Below, piece by piece: positions 9,695 through 21,988 of a stretch of DNA of 64,000 nucleotides. The stretch is from Catenaria anguillulae PL171 (Eukaryota > Blastocladiomycota > Blastocladiomycetes > Blastocladiales > Catenariaceae). Within the stretch, counting starts at the first letter, position 1. Each line of letters starts with the position of its first letter. A program made the translations under genes and the position numbers. The stretch covers positions 1,178,001 through 1,242,000 of the forward strand of contig MCFL01000001.1 of assembly GCA_002102555.1 (NCBI GenBank), given 5' to 3'. The notes beneath the pieces are model-generated. The model saw nothing but the letters and a program-made list of their open reading frames with translations, did no database searches and was not told where the DNA came from.

Positions 9695-12600
9695 ATGACG
9701 ACGGCCAATTCCTCCTTTATGCAGTCTGCTCAGTTTGTCGCCGCGACCAAAGCGGCCCATCCAAACGTCGCAGTTCTGCCCCTTGACATGAGCAATGTAT
9801 CTTCGCCAGGATGCCGCAGGACCGTCGACCCAGCGAGCCAAATGGTCCCCACACTGTACTGAAGCAAGGAACCCCAGTGCTCCTGTCCAAACGCAGCAGC
9901 AGGACGCTATGAATCAGCAACAGCTTCAACGAGATCCAAACAGCATTACGACCTCGGTGACTGTATCACCCATGCCACAACGGCTACTGCCGCCATCGTC
10001 CCTCAACCGCGACTATGCCGAGCTGTCGGCGGTAGCTTTGGCGGTGCGGGGTTAGTCTCTTCTCTCGGGTTTGGTGGTAATCAGCTCAAGATGCATGATC
10101 GAGTTCAATCAACCGTGTCGCTTGCGGATACAATTCTCTCTGTCCAGTCGGTCGTCAGTGCTGTCATGGACATTGAGGCGGAGGCGTGGAAAGATGTCCC
10201 TGGTGGTACGTTCTGCCGACTCTCATGACTTTGTGCCCATGCTCACAACAACTGCGAGCCCCGTTCAAATACAGTACTTCGCGAAACGATCAAGAATATT
10301 CTCCTTGCCTTGCACGACACATCATCCACCTTACAATCCCACGCCCTCGCGATCGTCCAACAACAAGCCTACCGCCTTCCACACCCGCCCACTTCCCCAC
10401 ACCTCGACCCAGCCACTCTCAACGATCGCCTCGCACACATGGAATCTCAACTGACCCATTTGCTCGACACACGCAAATCCGAATCCGAATCATTTGCCCG
10501 GCGGGAATCTGCCTTGCGTACGCGCATCACGGACCTCGAAGCAGAGCTTGACCGTGCATCCACGCGCATGAGCCAGCTAGCGCACGACCTGCCGGCCGCC
10601 ATCCAGCGCGAGGCAGAAGAGTCTGCGCGCAAGCATTTCGATTCGGCCATCAAGCGCCGTGAAGAGGAGCTGCAAAAGACCAGGGGTCGCAGCCATTCGT
10701 CGCCCGAAACAGGGGAAATGCAAAAGGCCGCCATGATTGCACAGCGCCAGGTTGAGGAGCGCATTAGCAAGTTGGAACTGAGCGTGAAATCTGCCGTGGC
10801 TGTTGCTGAAGGATGTAAGAAGGATCTCGTGCTGCTCGAGTCGACCATGGCCGCCGATCGGGAAGGTGCACGTGCACGAGATCAGGCCAGAAGTCACGAC
10901 ATTCGGTCACGGTCGCAGTCGCTTGAGCGAGACGTGCATGATTTGGCAAAGGGTACGCAAGCTGCACAAGTCGAGTTGAAGGCACATGTGGATCGAATGT
11001 TTGCAGAACAGGTCAAGGCCAGAGAGGCAATGACAAAGAGGGTGGAAGAGATGGAGGCCGAGATATTGGCGGTGGCAAAGGCCGTTCACGCACAGAGCAA
11101 GCAGAGGGAAAAGGACGCAGATGTGATTCAGCAGCTCAAGCAGCGCGGGCCGCACGTGTTGGAGGCTTTGGAACGATTGGATGGGCGGGTTGCGGAGGTT
11201 GAGGAGAAGCTCGAGGCCATGGGATTGGTTGAGAAGCCATTGACAAGAAAGGCGGCCGAGCTGTTGTTTGTGACCCAGGATCAATTCAAGACTGCAAGTG
11301 GCGATTTCGAGGCACAGATCGAGGCCCTGACCAAAGTTTTGCCTCCCCGCTCGCCTAGTCCAACAATGAACCCAACTTCAGCCATCACAACTCGCTTGGA
11401 CGTGGAGCTTATGCTCGAGGCGCGTGACGACCAATGGCACCAGCACTTCGCAAGCTTACGCAAGTCTGCAGGAGAGGTGGAGGAGACGATGCGTGAAATG
11501 ACAAGTGCCCTGGCCGGAATACATGCGGCCATGGCTGATAGAGCCATGGTGAGTTCTGTGCAAGCAAGTGTTCAGTCGTTGCGGACGTCGCTAGGGGAAG
11601 TGGAGAAATGGGCCGACGAGCAGGTATTTGCGAACATCCTCAGAAAAGTCCACGATTCCAAGAATGGCTAACCTCCCTTCCTTTGCGCTTGTACACATAG
11701 ATTAAGCAAGTCACACTTGATCTCGCTACCGTTCATGCAGGAACACAAAAGGATGTGTCTCGACTTGGTGAACAACTCACAGCGACCAGACGCGAGCTCG
11801 CCTCACTGTCTGCAGAGGCAAAGTCTCAACACCAACACATTGCTTCTCATCTGCAACAAAAAGTCGATTCTGCGTCGCTCACAGACCTGCTGCGCTCAAC
11901 TGCGACTCGCGAGGACATGAAAAAGTATGTCGAAAAGAAGGTCAAGCACCTTGTCACGCAACACTTTGGCGGCCAATCGCCCGCCGACGCAATTCAAGGA
12001 CTCGTCAAACGGCAAGCGGACCTGGACGTCGCATTGACGCGACTCGGCGCACTCGCTCCCAAAGTTGAATCGGTGGAATCTGCCTTGTCGACCGCCAATG
12101 CAAAGCTGCAAGCCTTACGAGACGATGTCAACACCATGAATGCCGCGGCTGCCAACCGACGAAATGGCAGGTCGCCTATCCGCCAAGCACTCAACGGCGG
12201 CATTCACCAACTGGATTCGCCGCCGTCCATGTACTCCATGTTTGGCGGAGGCATGCTCAACTCGGAAGACTACGAAATTTTGCATCACAAGCTCACGTCG
12301 GCCATGGACGAAAAGCTGTTCCTGATTGCCTCTGAAATCTCGACTCTTCGCGCCTCATTCGCCGGCGTCTCGGCCCACCCACTGCTTCGCGGTTCCGTGT
12401 GGCTCTGGCGCACGGGTACGCTCAAGCACGGATCTGGTATTCCCTGGTCGCTCGAAGCGCAAAACACTGATAAGGACAATCTACGCTGGGAACCCGACGC
12501 ATGCGTTGTGCGCGTGGCCGAGGCAGGTGTGTACGAGTTGGCCTTTTGCTTCTTTACACGACTCAAGCCGAGCATTCAGGTGGTTATCAATGGCGAGTCG

Positions 12601-12813
12601 GTCATGTCGGCTATCCATGCGCCAACGTACACGGTGCACCATGGATCGGGCAAGGTGACGGATGGAGATGGGAGGGTCAAGGAGGGGAGTGCGACGGGTT
12701 TGTCGCTGAGGGACTATGTGAATTTGCCGGCAAAGTCCACTGTGTGTCTCCATTGGCACGGCAAGTTGGACCAGGCGGTCGAAGGGTTCATGGCGTTGCG
12801 GAGGGTTAATTGA
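9695..12813 (+). CDS. Long coiled-coil protein with C-terminal C1q/TNF-like domain
   Basis: Four exons, 9695-9796, 9878-10205, 10275-11623 and 11701-12813, give 963 residues. Introns are 81, 69 and 77 bases; the first contains TACTGA 15 bases before its acceptor (9868 is an alternative acceptor in the same frame). About residues 140-800 are mostly alpha-helical with Lys/Glu/Ala heptads (e.g. REAMTKRVEEMEAEILAVAK). The last 150 residues form a compact beta-rich module starting near LRGSVWLWRTGTLKHGSGIP. It includes VRVAEAGVYELAFCFFTR, an internal VVINGESV strand and VCLHWHGKLDQ, the order and hydrophobic pattern of a C1q/TNF-like jelly roll. Helical stalk plus such a head suggests a trimeric protein. 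No signal peptide is seen, so it should be intracellular; a ciliary or cytoskeletal role is inference. The start could also be the ATG at 9578. Confidence 0.75.
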
Positions 12814-13077
12814 AGATGTTGGAGGTAGAGACTTTGAGCGAACAAAATCGCTCTCTTTGATTGCGGACACAAAATTTGTACCATAGATATTCGATTTCCC
12901 CCGACGTATACGATAGACCACCGTTTTTTGAATCATTACGTCAATTCATGTTTGAGAAACAGTTGAACACTCTTCGGCCCCAGGAAAAAGATCGGTTCGA
13001 TAGAAAAGCACGTCATTCACCACTTCAGAAATCACTGCCGAAACCAATGGTTTGTACAATCATCCCCTCGGGTTTTC

Positions 13078-16000
13078 TCAACGACGCGCGCCGCTGCTTC
13101 GGCTACCTGGTCGGGACCTGGTTCCGCTGGCTGAACCTAGTTTGCCCCTCGCGCCCGCCGACGCTGCAACCGAGCGACTCGACCTGGACCCGCGCGTCGT
13201 GCCCAAAATCTCGTCGTCTTCCTCGACAGGCATGGCCGGTGACGGCGGCGCATTGATTGTCACACGGCGCTTGGTCCTTGAAGCAGCTGCTCCATGAACA
13301 GCAGTCGTCTCTGCGGGGGTGGTCGTTGCGGGTTTCGCGCGGCGAATGGGTGTCACAAGCGCGGGTTTCGGGAGCTTGCGTGCAGCGGGCTCGGCGGGTT
13401 CGGTTTTCACATCAGCCATGGAAGGCGAGGACAGCTCGCTGGTGCCGGGGCCTTCGACAAATGCAAACGGATCTTGAATCTGCTGATGTTGTTCAATAGC
13501 GGCGGCGGAAGAGGCAACGGGCGACGTGAGCATTTGCGGGCTCATGAGCAATGAGTTAGTGGATCCAGCAATCGACGCGGACTCGTTGGTCGTGGTGCTG
13601 TCGCCGCTTTCCACACGTTGAGTAAAGATACCTTGGCGAACCAGACGTGAATTGGATGCTGCGGACGACTTTGCGGACGAAGCTGTCACCGACGTGCGCT
13701 GAACTGTTGGCGGCGGCGACATGGGAAGAGGTACATCGGGCGACGGCGAGCGCGGTCGCTTGTGGCTCGAGCCCGAGTGAATCTGAGTCGTATCGAGAAC
13801 GGCCGCGTCCATGGCAAACGTCACCCGGCTCCTGGCACGCAAGCCGCTCACGCCGCCTCGGCCGCTGGAGGCCACACTTGGCGTCGCTGGCATGGGCGGG
13901 GTGGGCGAGCGCAAGATGAGGGATCCCTCGTCTGTTTGGTCTTGGGACTGGGCTGGTTGCTGCGATTGCGACTGTGACTGCTCAACGCTGCTGCTCACCA
14001 CATCAATCACCATGCCATCGTCATCGCCACCTGAAGCAGCACCAGCAGCACCCAAGGCCATGGGCGGCGGGGGCAGCGGAATCGGGGCCGCTTGAAACAT
14101 TGCAGCAAATTGGGCCGGATTCGTCGAGGCTGGCGCCATGGACCTGGCGCGGCCGACGCCGCGGGCGGGGCAGGACGATTCGGGTCCACAAACACCAAGT
14201 TTTGGGTGACGCACTTGTCCAAAATCCTCGTGACAACGGCATTCGCCACCTCGTCGTGTATACCGGCCAACCGCTCTTCCATCGACTTGACCTGCTGCTG
14301 AATGCCACTCCGTCACGGCGGCGAATCTCGTCCATGCCCGCATCTCGTTCGCCGAAAAACACTTGGAGCCGACGTGTTTCCTCCGAGTGCGCGGACCCAA
14401 GTTGCTCGAGCGTGTGAGAAATGCGTTGTTCGACCTCGGACAAGCGGTTGTGGGATTCAGCGGCAGTCGCGGTATAAAGAGCTTCTTTGGCTTGGTCGAG
14501 GGTGGTAAGGAGAGACGTGATGTTGGCGAAAGCCTCCTTGAGCTGTTGTGAAATGGCAAGATCCTATGTGTCACATATGAAAGGATTAGAATAACACCAA
14601 AGAAAAGTCAAGGTGAGTCTCACGCACCGACTCCATTTGCTTGATCTGCTCTTGAAGTACCTCCAACTGGCCTTCAACCTCCTTGATCCTGACCTCCCTC
14701 TCCCTGACCTTGGCCTCAAACTCGCTCACCTCTTCTGCATGCAAGGCCCTCAACTGGGCCAACCCGGCCATCGCACTGGCCTTTTCCTGTTCCGCCTTCT
14801 CAGCCTTGAAACCGGCCATGTCGGCCCTTGCACGCGCCAACTGCACCTGCTCGTCGGCCGCCTCCCTGGCCCGCACCAACTCGTCGATCCTTGCTTGGAA
14901 CTCGTTCCGCACAGTCTCGACCTGCGCTCCGGCCGAATCCACCATGCCAGTCAGTTCCGCCAAGTGCACCTCGAGCTGTGCCTTTTCTTGCTGCACCGTG
15001 ATCAAGTCCACTTGAGCCTGTGCACATTGTGCCTTTTCGCCTGCGAGCTGGTCGGTCACCGACCTGGCCACGGCCAACACGTCAGCATGCACCGTGCGCA
15101 GCTGATCACCAAGCGCGCCGGCGGCCGCAGCCGAATCTGCCTGAATCGTCGGCGCCAGATCCGTCGTAATGCGTTCCAGCTGCACGAGCCGGTCCGTGAT
15201 GGCGGGCACGACGCCATCAACACCCGTCAGCAAACGCCGAACGCAATCGTGGACGCAATCGACCTTGTCGACGAGTTCGCAGGTTTGGTTGGTGCCCGAA
15301 TGAACCGCGGCCTCGAGTTCGGAAAGCTTGCCATCGACACTCTGCGTAGCAGTGAGCACAGTATCGACTTTGGGCCCAATGAATTCTTCCACGTGCGCAA
15401 GCAAGTCGACTTGAGCCTTGACCTTGTTGACCTCGGCAAGCATGGCCGTGCTCTCGGCAACAAGATCCGCGTTCCTTTGCGTCAACTCTTGCACGGCCCG
15501 CTCCTTGACATGCCTTTCGTTAACGGCATGCTCCACTTGCGCCCGCAACTCTTGCTCAACGGCCACCCTGGCCTGCACCTCTTGTCGTAGCTCTTGCTCA
15601 ACCGCCACACTGGCCCGCACTTGTTCTCGTAACCCTTGCTCTGTGGCGCAGGCAGCCTGCACCTGATCCCTCAACTCTTGCTCGACCGCCGCGCCGGCCT
15701 GCACCTTCTCCCGCAGCTCGCGGACCCGCTGGTCCAACTCGCCCACCTGTGTATGTGCATCTTTCTTGATGCGTTGCATCTCTGCGGCGGCCTGCTCGCG
15801 CTCGCGCATCCACTCGTCCCTCTCCTGCATGCGGTGACGAGCTGCGGCCTCGGCCGCCGCACGCGCTTGGTCGAGTTGGTGGCCAAGCACGCCAAGCTCG
15901 TGGTTAGCGGCCGCCAGCTCATTTTTGGTTTGTTGGTTTTCGGCCGCAATGCGAGCAATCGACTCTTGAATGTCGGCGGCCATGTCGAGCGATGATGACG

Positions 16001-17221
16001 ACGTGGTAGGCGACGTGCCCGATGCAGTGCGTGGGCGTTTTGCTGGGCGTGCAATGTGGTTGGCGGCGGCAGACGGGTCACGAGATGGTGGGCGGGCAGT
16101 GGCCGTAAGTGGACGCGGCGCGGGTGCAGAATCTTCGGACGAGTAAAACCCTGCCAAAATGCACAGTTTGAGCATGAGTTCCGGGATGTACACGCAGAGT
16201 GTGAAACAATGTGAGAAATGCAAACGGACCGGTATCGCCACTGCTCATGTGCATGTGATGATCGCTGCCATCTTCTTCGGGAATCGGCGTCATAGGCGTC
16301 AACATGCCGCCCACAAGCGCCATGCTGGCGGGCCGGTGTTGCTGAAAGACGCCGCTTGCTCGTGGTGCTGGTCGTCATCTTGGTCACGCATTTCTGTGTC
16401 GCCACCTAGGCCGTCATCCTCCCGACGCGCGTACTTGACACTGCCTTGTTGCTCGTCATGATCGGATGGCTGGCGCACGCCATAGCCGGCGAGGTTGAAG
16501 CCGGCGACAAAGCCGTTGGTTGGCGCGATGGACGCGTTGATCGGTCGTGGGGCGTGGATTTGGAGCGTGTTGATTGTTGCTGGTTTGAATCCGAGGATGT
16601 CCGGCGGGTCGTCCAGGTAGGTTGTTGATGGCTGTTGGTGAGCGAACGGAGTGGTTGTGGATTGAAGATGATCGACGGAGTCTTTGGCCGATGCTGTTGC
16701 GCGGCGGTCGACGAGGATGAGGATGTTGGGTGAGACGGAGTTGGTGGACTTTGAATGTCGTGTTGAGCTTGAGCAAGTGTTGGAGGGCCAAAGGAAAACG
16801 AGGTGCGTTGGTGAGACATGACATTGGCAGGTGGACATGGAGAACTGGTCGAGGTGGGGGTTGGGTTGGATGTGCGCTTGTTGGAAGGCAAGAGTTTGCT
16901 CGGTGTAAAGCTTGAATGAAAGGTGAATCCAGGCGACCCCTCTGCCGCGGTCGGGTTGCCGGTCAACGACCCGAACCCTGGTGTAGTGGGAGCGGTGGAC
17001 ACATGCTTTCTGCGACTGCTTAGGTTGTTGGGGAGAGGGAGAGGGAATGATCCGGAGGCGTGGCGGTGGAACTGGAACCCACTCGGTACTGGCGTGAGCG
17101 ACATGGCGTGATTCGATGTCGAAGGGTCCCTGCTGGCGCCAGAGGCAGAACCAGGGCCAGAGCCAGGGCCCGAGGAAGGCGGAGGCGGAGGTTGTGGGGA
17201 TCGTGTGGCAGACGACGCCAT
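13078..17221 (-). CDS. Large coiled-coil protein with Ser/Pro-rich ends
   Basis: Three exons (17221-16230, 16150-14628, 14563-13078; introns of 79 and 64 bases) encode about 1334 residues once four single-base losses are allowed, near 16670, 16330, 14305 and 14150. The N-terminal 330 residues are Ser/Pro-rich with FG-like patches (PGFGSLTG, SFSFGPP, FVAGFNLAGYG). The middle 500 residues are a continuous coiled coil (from DIQESIARIAAENQQTKNEL) containing a 14-residue tandem repeat. The C-terminal 350 residues are again Ser/Pro-rich, with basic clusters (SHKRPRSPSPDVP, AASRTKRRVTINAP) that could be nuclear localisation signals or phosphorylation sites. It ends convergent with the C1q-like gene, 264 bases away. 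I do not recognise a family. A nuclear-pore or nuclear-lamina type role would fit the FG patches and basic tail but is speculation. Confidence 0.6.
15544..15711 (-). repeat. Four tandem 42-bp units encoding a 14-residue heptad pair
   Basis: Units at 15544-15585, 15586-15627, 15628-15669 and 15670-15711. Read on the minus strand each encodes a version of VEQELRxxVQAxxA, two heptads long, so copy number can change without disturbing the coiled-coil register. Confidence 0.85.
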
Positions 17222-17925
17222 TGTGCGTGATGGCGTGAGTGAGTGAGCCCACGAGAGTCGAATGGGAATGGTACTGGAAATGGAAATGGCCGGTCTGTCG
17301 TCCGCTGCAGAGAGAAAGAGACAGCTGCAGAGAGAGACAGCGAATGATACGCACGCTTAATCAAGCGAGTGAGACAACTTGAAGCGAGACAATCAAGTGA
17401 GTCACAGGCACAGCCAAATTGGTGCCAGTGAGACAAGTGCGATTGATGCATCTGATTGCGATTGGAAAGATGGTCGCGAGACACTGGAACTGTATGCCAT
17501 GCATTCGCAATCACAAGTGACTCATTGAAAGTTGCACCCATCGAACAAGCCTACAGCCGGATTTTCCGATTGGTTGTTGGTTGGTCCATATATCCTGTCC
17601 GCGGCCATCGGGTACCAGTGATAAAGGTGTTGATGCAATGTGTGCCGTGTTGTCATGGACACGACGGCTGCGAGGCGGCAGGCGGCCTTGCATGTGGGAT
17701 TTCATCATCGCATGGCGTATTGGATTGCCCTGTGTCATTTGCGCATGTGTCTGCATTCCATGGCTCTACATCAAGATCAATCGGTTTCTTTACGATACCG
17801 AGCTGACGTCGGGACCATCACGTGTGAATTGAGCCATCAGCAGGTAGGCACAATCCACACCCGGTTGCCGTCCATGATCAATTCATTGGTTCCCATGCGT
17901 GCCTACCTATGAATCGATACAGACG
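17222..17925. other. Shared region between divergent genes
   Basis: About 700 bases between the starts of the minus-strand coiled-coil gene and the ataxin-10-like gene. It contains purine-rich GAGAGA tracts near 17305-17340. No coding sequence is supported. Confidence 0.5.
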
Positions 17926-19530
17926 ATGGCTCTGAACGCAATGCAATCTACAACGGCTCAAGACTCCGCCGACCCGGTCGACTTTGACCAGTTCGAGATG
18001 GACCTGGCCGATTTCTTCGTGGCCATTCTCGGCCCAGAGTACGACGGATTCCGGACCGACATTCACGACTTGGACGAGGCAGAGGCCATTCTCATGGACG
18101 TGGCCTCCGACTTGGCCAAATCCCAAGAGTGCCGCGACTTTATCGGCAAACACACTGTCTTTTGGTCATGTGTGGCCCGCCTCCGAAACATTTCTTCGCC
18201 GTCGCTGCAGCGATTGCTTCTCAAAGTCATCCGCAACGCTTGCATCCATTGCCCCGAATCGCAGCAAAGTGCTCTATCCAGTCTCCGAGCCGACCAGCTG
18301 ACACTCAACCTCGGTTCCTCGGCGTTTGCATCCACCCCGCGCGACGTCGCCCTCGTTGGCCTTGCCATCGAAGCCGCAACCAATCTCACGTCGGGCTCTT
18401 CAACAACTCCGTCGTCGCCCAAGTTTGGCGATTCAATCGACCCAGCCGATCTCGCAAAATGGACACTCAACATGCTGCTGGCTCACCCAACCAAAGCCCT
18501 GCGCCTCGTCATGGTCTGGCTTGCAAACGGCATCTTGCCCATGTACCCATCGACCCGGCAAGCTTGGACGGCCATCTCCCGGCGCACTCGTGCTTGAGCG
18601 TGTGTTTCTCATGTCCACGCCTGAAAAGGCCGGTGTCGAAGATCAAGAGCTGGCCAAAGCGGCCGGATTGACGGGTTCGACACGGGCAACGGCGACGACG
18701 AGCATCACAAGGAAGACCTCACACCGTATGCGACGGCCATTGTGTCGGCGCTGATTCGACACGACAAGCTGGTGTTGGCGTACGAGTCGAGTGCAAATGT
18801 CGTGCGAGCAGACTTGCTCTTGCACACGCACGCCGTTCTTTCCGATGCTGAATCCGCTGCACTGGATCCAGCCACAATCCATCCTACGCTCGACTTTTTC
18901 GTTGCACAGATTGGTCAGCTTGTCTCGCAAATCACGGCATCTTCTCCATCCACCGCGTCCACCGCCGCTTCGCCACTCTCCATCAACCCAGTCGTTCTCA
19001 TCGAACTGCTTCACGTCCTGGACATTGCGACCCTCAAACTGGCCTACCAACCGCCTGCCCTCCTCTCACACATTGGCCGACTGCTTGCCTGGCTGCACAC
19101 GGCCCAGCCGCGCGCCACCGCCAAACACGCGGCGCAAACCCCCTCGGACGAATCCACGGCGGCCGTCTTTGGCACGAAAAAAATGACCCTGCTGCTCATT
19201 GCCCAGCTCGTTGCGGGAAATCGTGCGCTCCAGGACATGGCGCGCGACCAAGGGTTGGTTCCGCTTGTGTTGGCACAGTGCACGTTTGATGACCATCATC
19301 CGTTTATTCGCGAGTATGGCATTTATTGTTTGCGCAACTTAATGCTCGGCAATCCTGACAATCAGGCATTGGTCGAGGGTATGAAGGTAGTAGATGTGGC
19401 AGAGGAGACAAAGGAAATGTTGAGGGAGGGAGGGTTGAAGGGCGTGGATCCCGAACGGTTGAGGGAGCGGTTGATTGAGAGGGAGAGGGAACGGGCGAGG
19501 GAGGAGGTGGAGAGGAATGGGTGGGCGTAA
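17926..19530 (+). CDS. Ataxin-10-like armadillo-type protein
   Basis: The protein, about 535 residues, is helical with HEAT/ARM-like character (LRNISSPSLQRLLLKVIRNA, VALVGLAIEAATNLTS). It ends with a block PFIREYGIYCLRNLMLGNPD-NQALVEGM that matches the C-terminal domain shared by ataxin-10 and yeast Ctr86. A charged helix follows. In animals ataxin-10 binds signalling proteins and acts in cytokinesis and at centrosomes; the fungal role is unclear. Three single-base losses are needed, near 18555 (TACCCATC), 18585 (CTCCCGGC) and 18667 (GGATTGACG). Between them the translation passes through three different frames in about 110 bases with continuous, sensible protein (DPASLDGHLP, LVLERVFLMSTPEKAG, DGFDTGNGDDEHHKED). 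The chosen ATG is the first in frame; a GTG 27 bases upstream is not used. Confidence 0.75.
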
Positions 19531-19717
19531 AGTGCTGTTGTAGCCAAATAGATTTTCTGGTATATCGTCCATTTGTGTCATTGTCGTTGTCGGCGGAAAA
19601 TGGTGATCCCAAGACTCGAGCTGGCATAAGCTCGCATGAGTTTGGCTCAATGCAAGATTGAGCTGTCAAGACAAGGACACATAATAACCTCATGCAACAA
19701 TCACCACATACTTGACC

Positions 19718-21434
19718 ATGGCATCCTCACTCATCGATACAACGACCTTAGGCCTCGCCACGTTACTTGTTGCCGCCTGGTGGTTCAAGCCGTCGCGCCC
19801 GTCCAACCTCTCGTTCCGCCTGCACCGCCTGCGCAGGCAATCCGTCCCGGCCCTGTGCGCCTGCCCAAGGAAACGGCCGTGTACCGGTCCGGGTCGCACG
19901 ATGTACCACTGGTCAAGGACATTCCTGCGTCGGCCTTGCCTACAACTGCGGGTGGCGTTGATCAAGACAAGTCGTTGTGGGGCGTGATAACGAGTAACTT
20001 GAGGAGCTCCGAGGCCGGCGAGGGCGAGGGCAAGATTGGGGAGGTTGGTGGCGAGCAGTTTAGCTATGGTTTGCCTATCCATCCATGATGTCCCTTTGAC
20101 CTTTGAGGCCGCCGCTCATTGATGTGCATTCCATGTGTAGCCCAAGTGCATGCTCGTATCACACGCATCGGGTCTGGCCTGCACCATCTCCTGTCCAACG
20201 GCCCGCAAACCGTCCTCGACCTCTGCACCCACCCCTCGCTGCTCTCTGACTTAACTCGCCTCGCCTGTCTCGGGTTTGGCATTCATTTGACAACTTCCGA
20301 TCTCACTGCGTTGTCCAAACTGGCCGCCATCGACTCGACCAACACGGGCGCCATCATCATTACCGAACGCGATCTTGCACATTTGTCAGCATTGGCATTT
20401 GACAACTCGATTCCCGTGATTGTGATTGGCGACATGGCCGGTGTGGACAAGGACGCGCAGAGCCGGATTGAGCGCTTGATTCCAATGTCCGATGTTGAAG
20501 CGGATGGTTCGAATCGGCCCGTGGCCGTGACGCCTCTGGCCGCGGACACAAAGTGGATTGACGAGTTTACGTCGGCGGACTTCTTGGCTGTGCTGGGCGG
20601 GTTGGCGTCGCCGCCGGCTCGCGATAGGCAGGAGGTTGCAAATGTCGAGCAGATGGTCGTCATTGAGCGCAACCCGTTGTCGATTGTACGTGCCTCTCTT
20701 CCAAATCCCGTTTCTCACGTGTAAGCCTAACCCGGTTTGCAAATCCGTTCATTTAGGCGTCATTCGTTTACTTGCTGCACCACCTCGCCTCACCCGCCCG
20801 TGCCCGCATCTCGCTGCTCACCTCGCCTACGCATATCGACCAACCCTCACTCCTCCTTGGCCTCCACCCAACCTCCCTGATCCTCTGCACCCCCTCCTCC
20901 ATTTCCGGCCTCTCCGACATGCTCAACCAATTCGCATCCACCTGGCTCGCGCACGCCTCCTTCCCACACCGACACCTCGCCCTTCAACACTTGGGCACGG
21001 CCCGCGCATCGGGCGTGTTGCTCGAATGGACCGATCTGCTCGCACACCAGCAATGGGCGCTTGCCGAGTTTCGCAACCGCGTACTCGGCGGTTGCCTTTC
21101 AAGCGTCACGTTGCTCGCCATGTCGAATGACGTGACGGATTGGACGTGGGCAGTGCTCGGTGGCGTGCGCGTGCAGCAAGTGTGGGGTCCACCGGCTTTG
21201 CTTGGGTGTGTGGCCATGTGTTTGCCGCTGAGTTTGCCGGTGGCTGGGTTGGCGGGTGGCGTGATGGCGCATGCGGCGGTCAAGTTGGTTGCAGTGACGG
21301 AAGAGAAGGCGGGCAGGAGGGAGGGCGAAGTGTGGGTGAGTACGGCGACCAGGATGGGTGGGAGTGGGAAGGAGTGGGTCAAGACCGGGGTCAATGGGAG
21401 GGTGGATGAGCATGGCGCATTGTGGATTGTGTAG
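19718..21434 (+). CDS. Membrane-anchored acyl-CoA-synthetase-like pseudoenzyme (ANL superfamily)
   Basis: Three exons, 19718-20068, 20141-20685 and 20757-21434 (introns of 72 and 71 bases), encode about 524 residues with one base lost near 19795. An N-terminal helix (LGLATLLVAAWWF) is followed by a layout matching long-chain acyl-CoA synthetases. FSYAQVHARITRIGSGLHHL corresponds to their YxxVxxRaxxlGsgL block, SIASFVYLLHHLASPARA to the helix after the ATP loop, and VKLVAVTEEKAGRREGEVWV plus WVKTGVNGRVDEHGALWIV to the KLVDVPE...GEI...W..TGDIG..DEDGxLxIV block. Key catalytic parts are missing: there is no Ser/Thr/Gly-rich ATP-binding loop, the YGxTE position reads WGPPA, and the protein stops at the hinge, lacking the C-terminal lid with the catalytic lysine. 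It is therefore unlikely to activate fatty acids. A structural or regulatory role at the ER is inference. Confidence 0.65.
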
Positions 21435-21988
21435 TGTAAGGGCTGCAGTTTTGTGTGTTGTCGTGGTACACCTTGCGGCCTTTCCATTGCATTTGGTGCG
21501 TCACTCTGTTTCAGTCTGCTGCTCATGATGACAAGAGGTATCTGTACCAAGAGAAAAGATAAATGTATTCAGTTGGCCAAGCTGCTCGATTGCATTGCAT
21601 GGAATCAACAAGGCAGTCGCGAGCTGGTAGGATGGCTGGAAGCGCTCATATGGAGCCGAACTCCTTGATGTCACTACTGTATGTCTCCTCACTCAACCGA
21701 TGACGATGAACACAGCTCGATCCCCCCCCCTCTTATGTAACTTGGGAAATGTATCAAACCTCGTTCATGTATAAATCATATCTGCGAAATCATGTAGGTA
21801 AGTGGGTGGGTAGAGAAATAAGAACACAACAGCAGCAAAGGAGAATCGAGGATACAGTCCAACGACGACAAAGAATACGGAGACACAAAGGGGGGAATGT
21901 CGTAACCCAAAGAGAAAAAAAAAAGGGCAAAACAGAAATGCCGAAAAGAACAACAAACCACGCCGCCATCATCGACTTTGCCAATCAC
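21435..21988. other. Convergent 3' region
   Basis: Between two convergent genes. It holds a run of ten C beginning at 21724 and an A-rich tract (21910-21935); no gene seen. Confidence 0.5.

Noticed and set aside
14613-15590. A 325-codon plus-strand open frame rich in Leu and His
   Set aside because: It is the antisense of the minus-strand coiled coil. Leu/His richness is what the complement of Glu/Gln/Val-rich heptads gives, and the minus-strand repeat is clearly the coding one.
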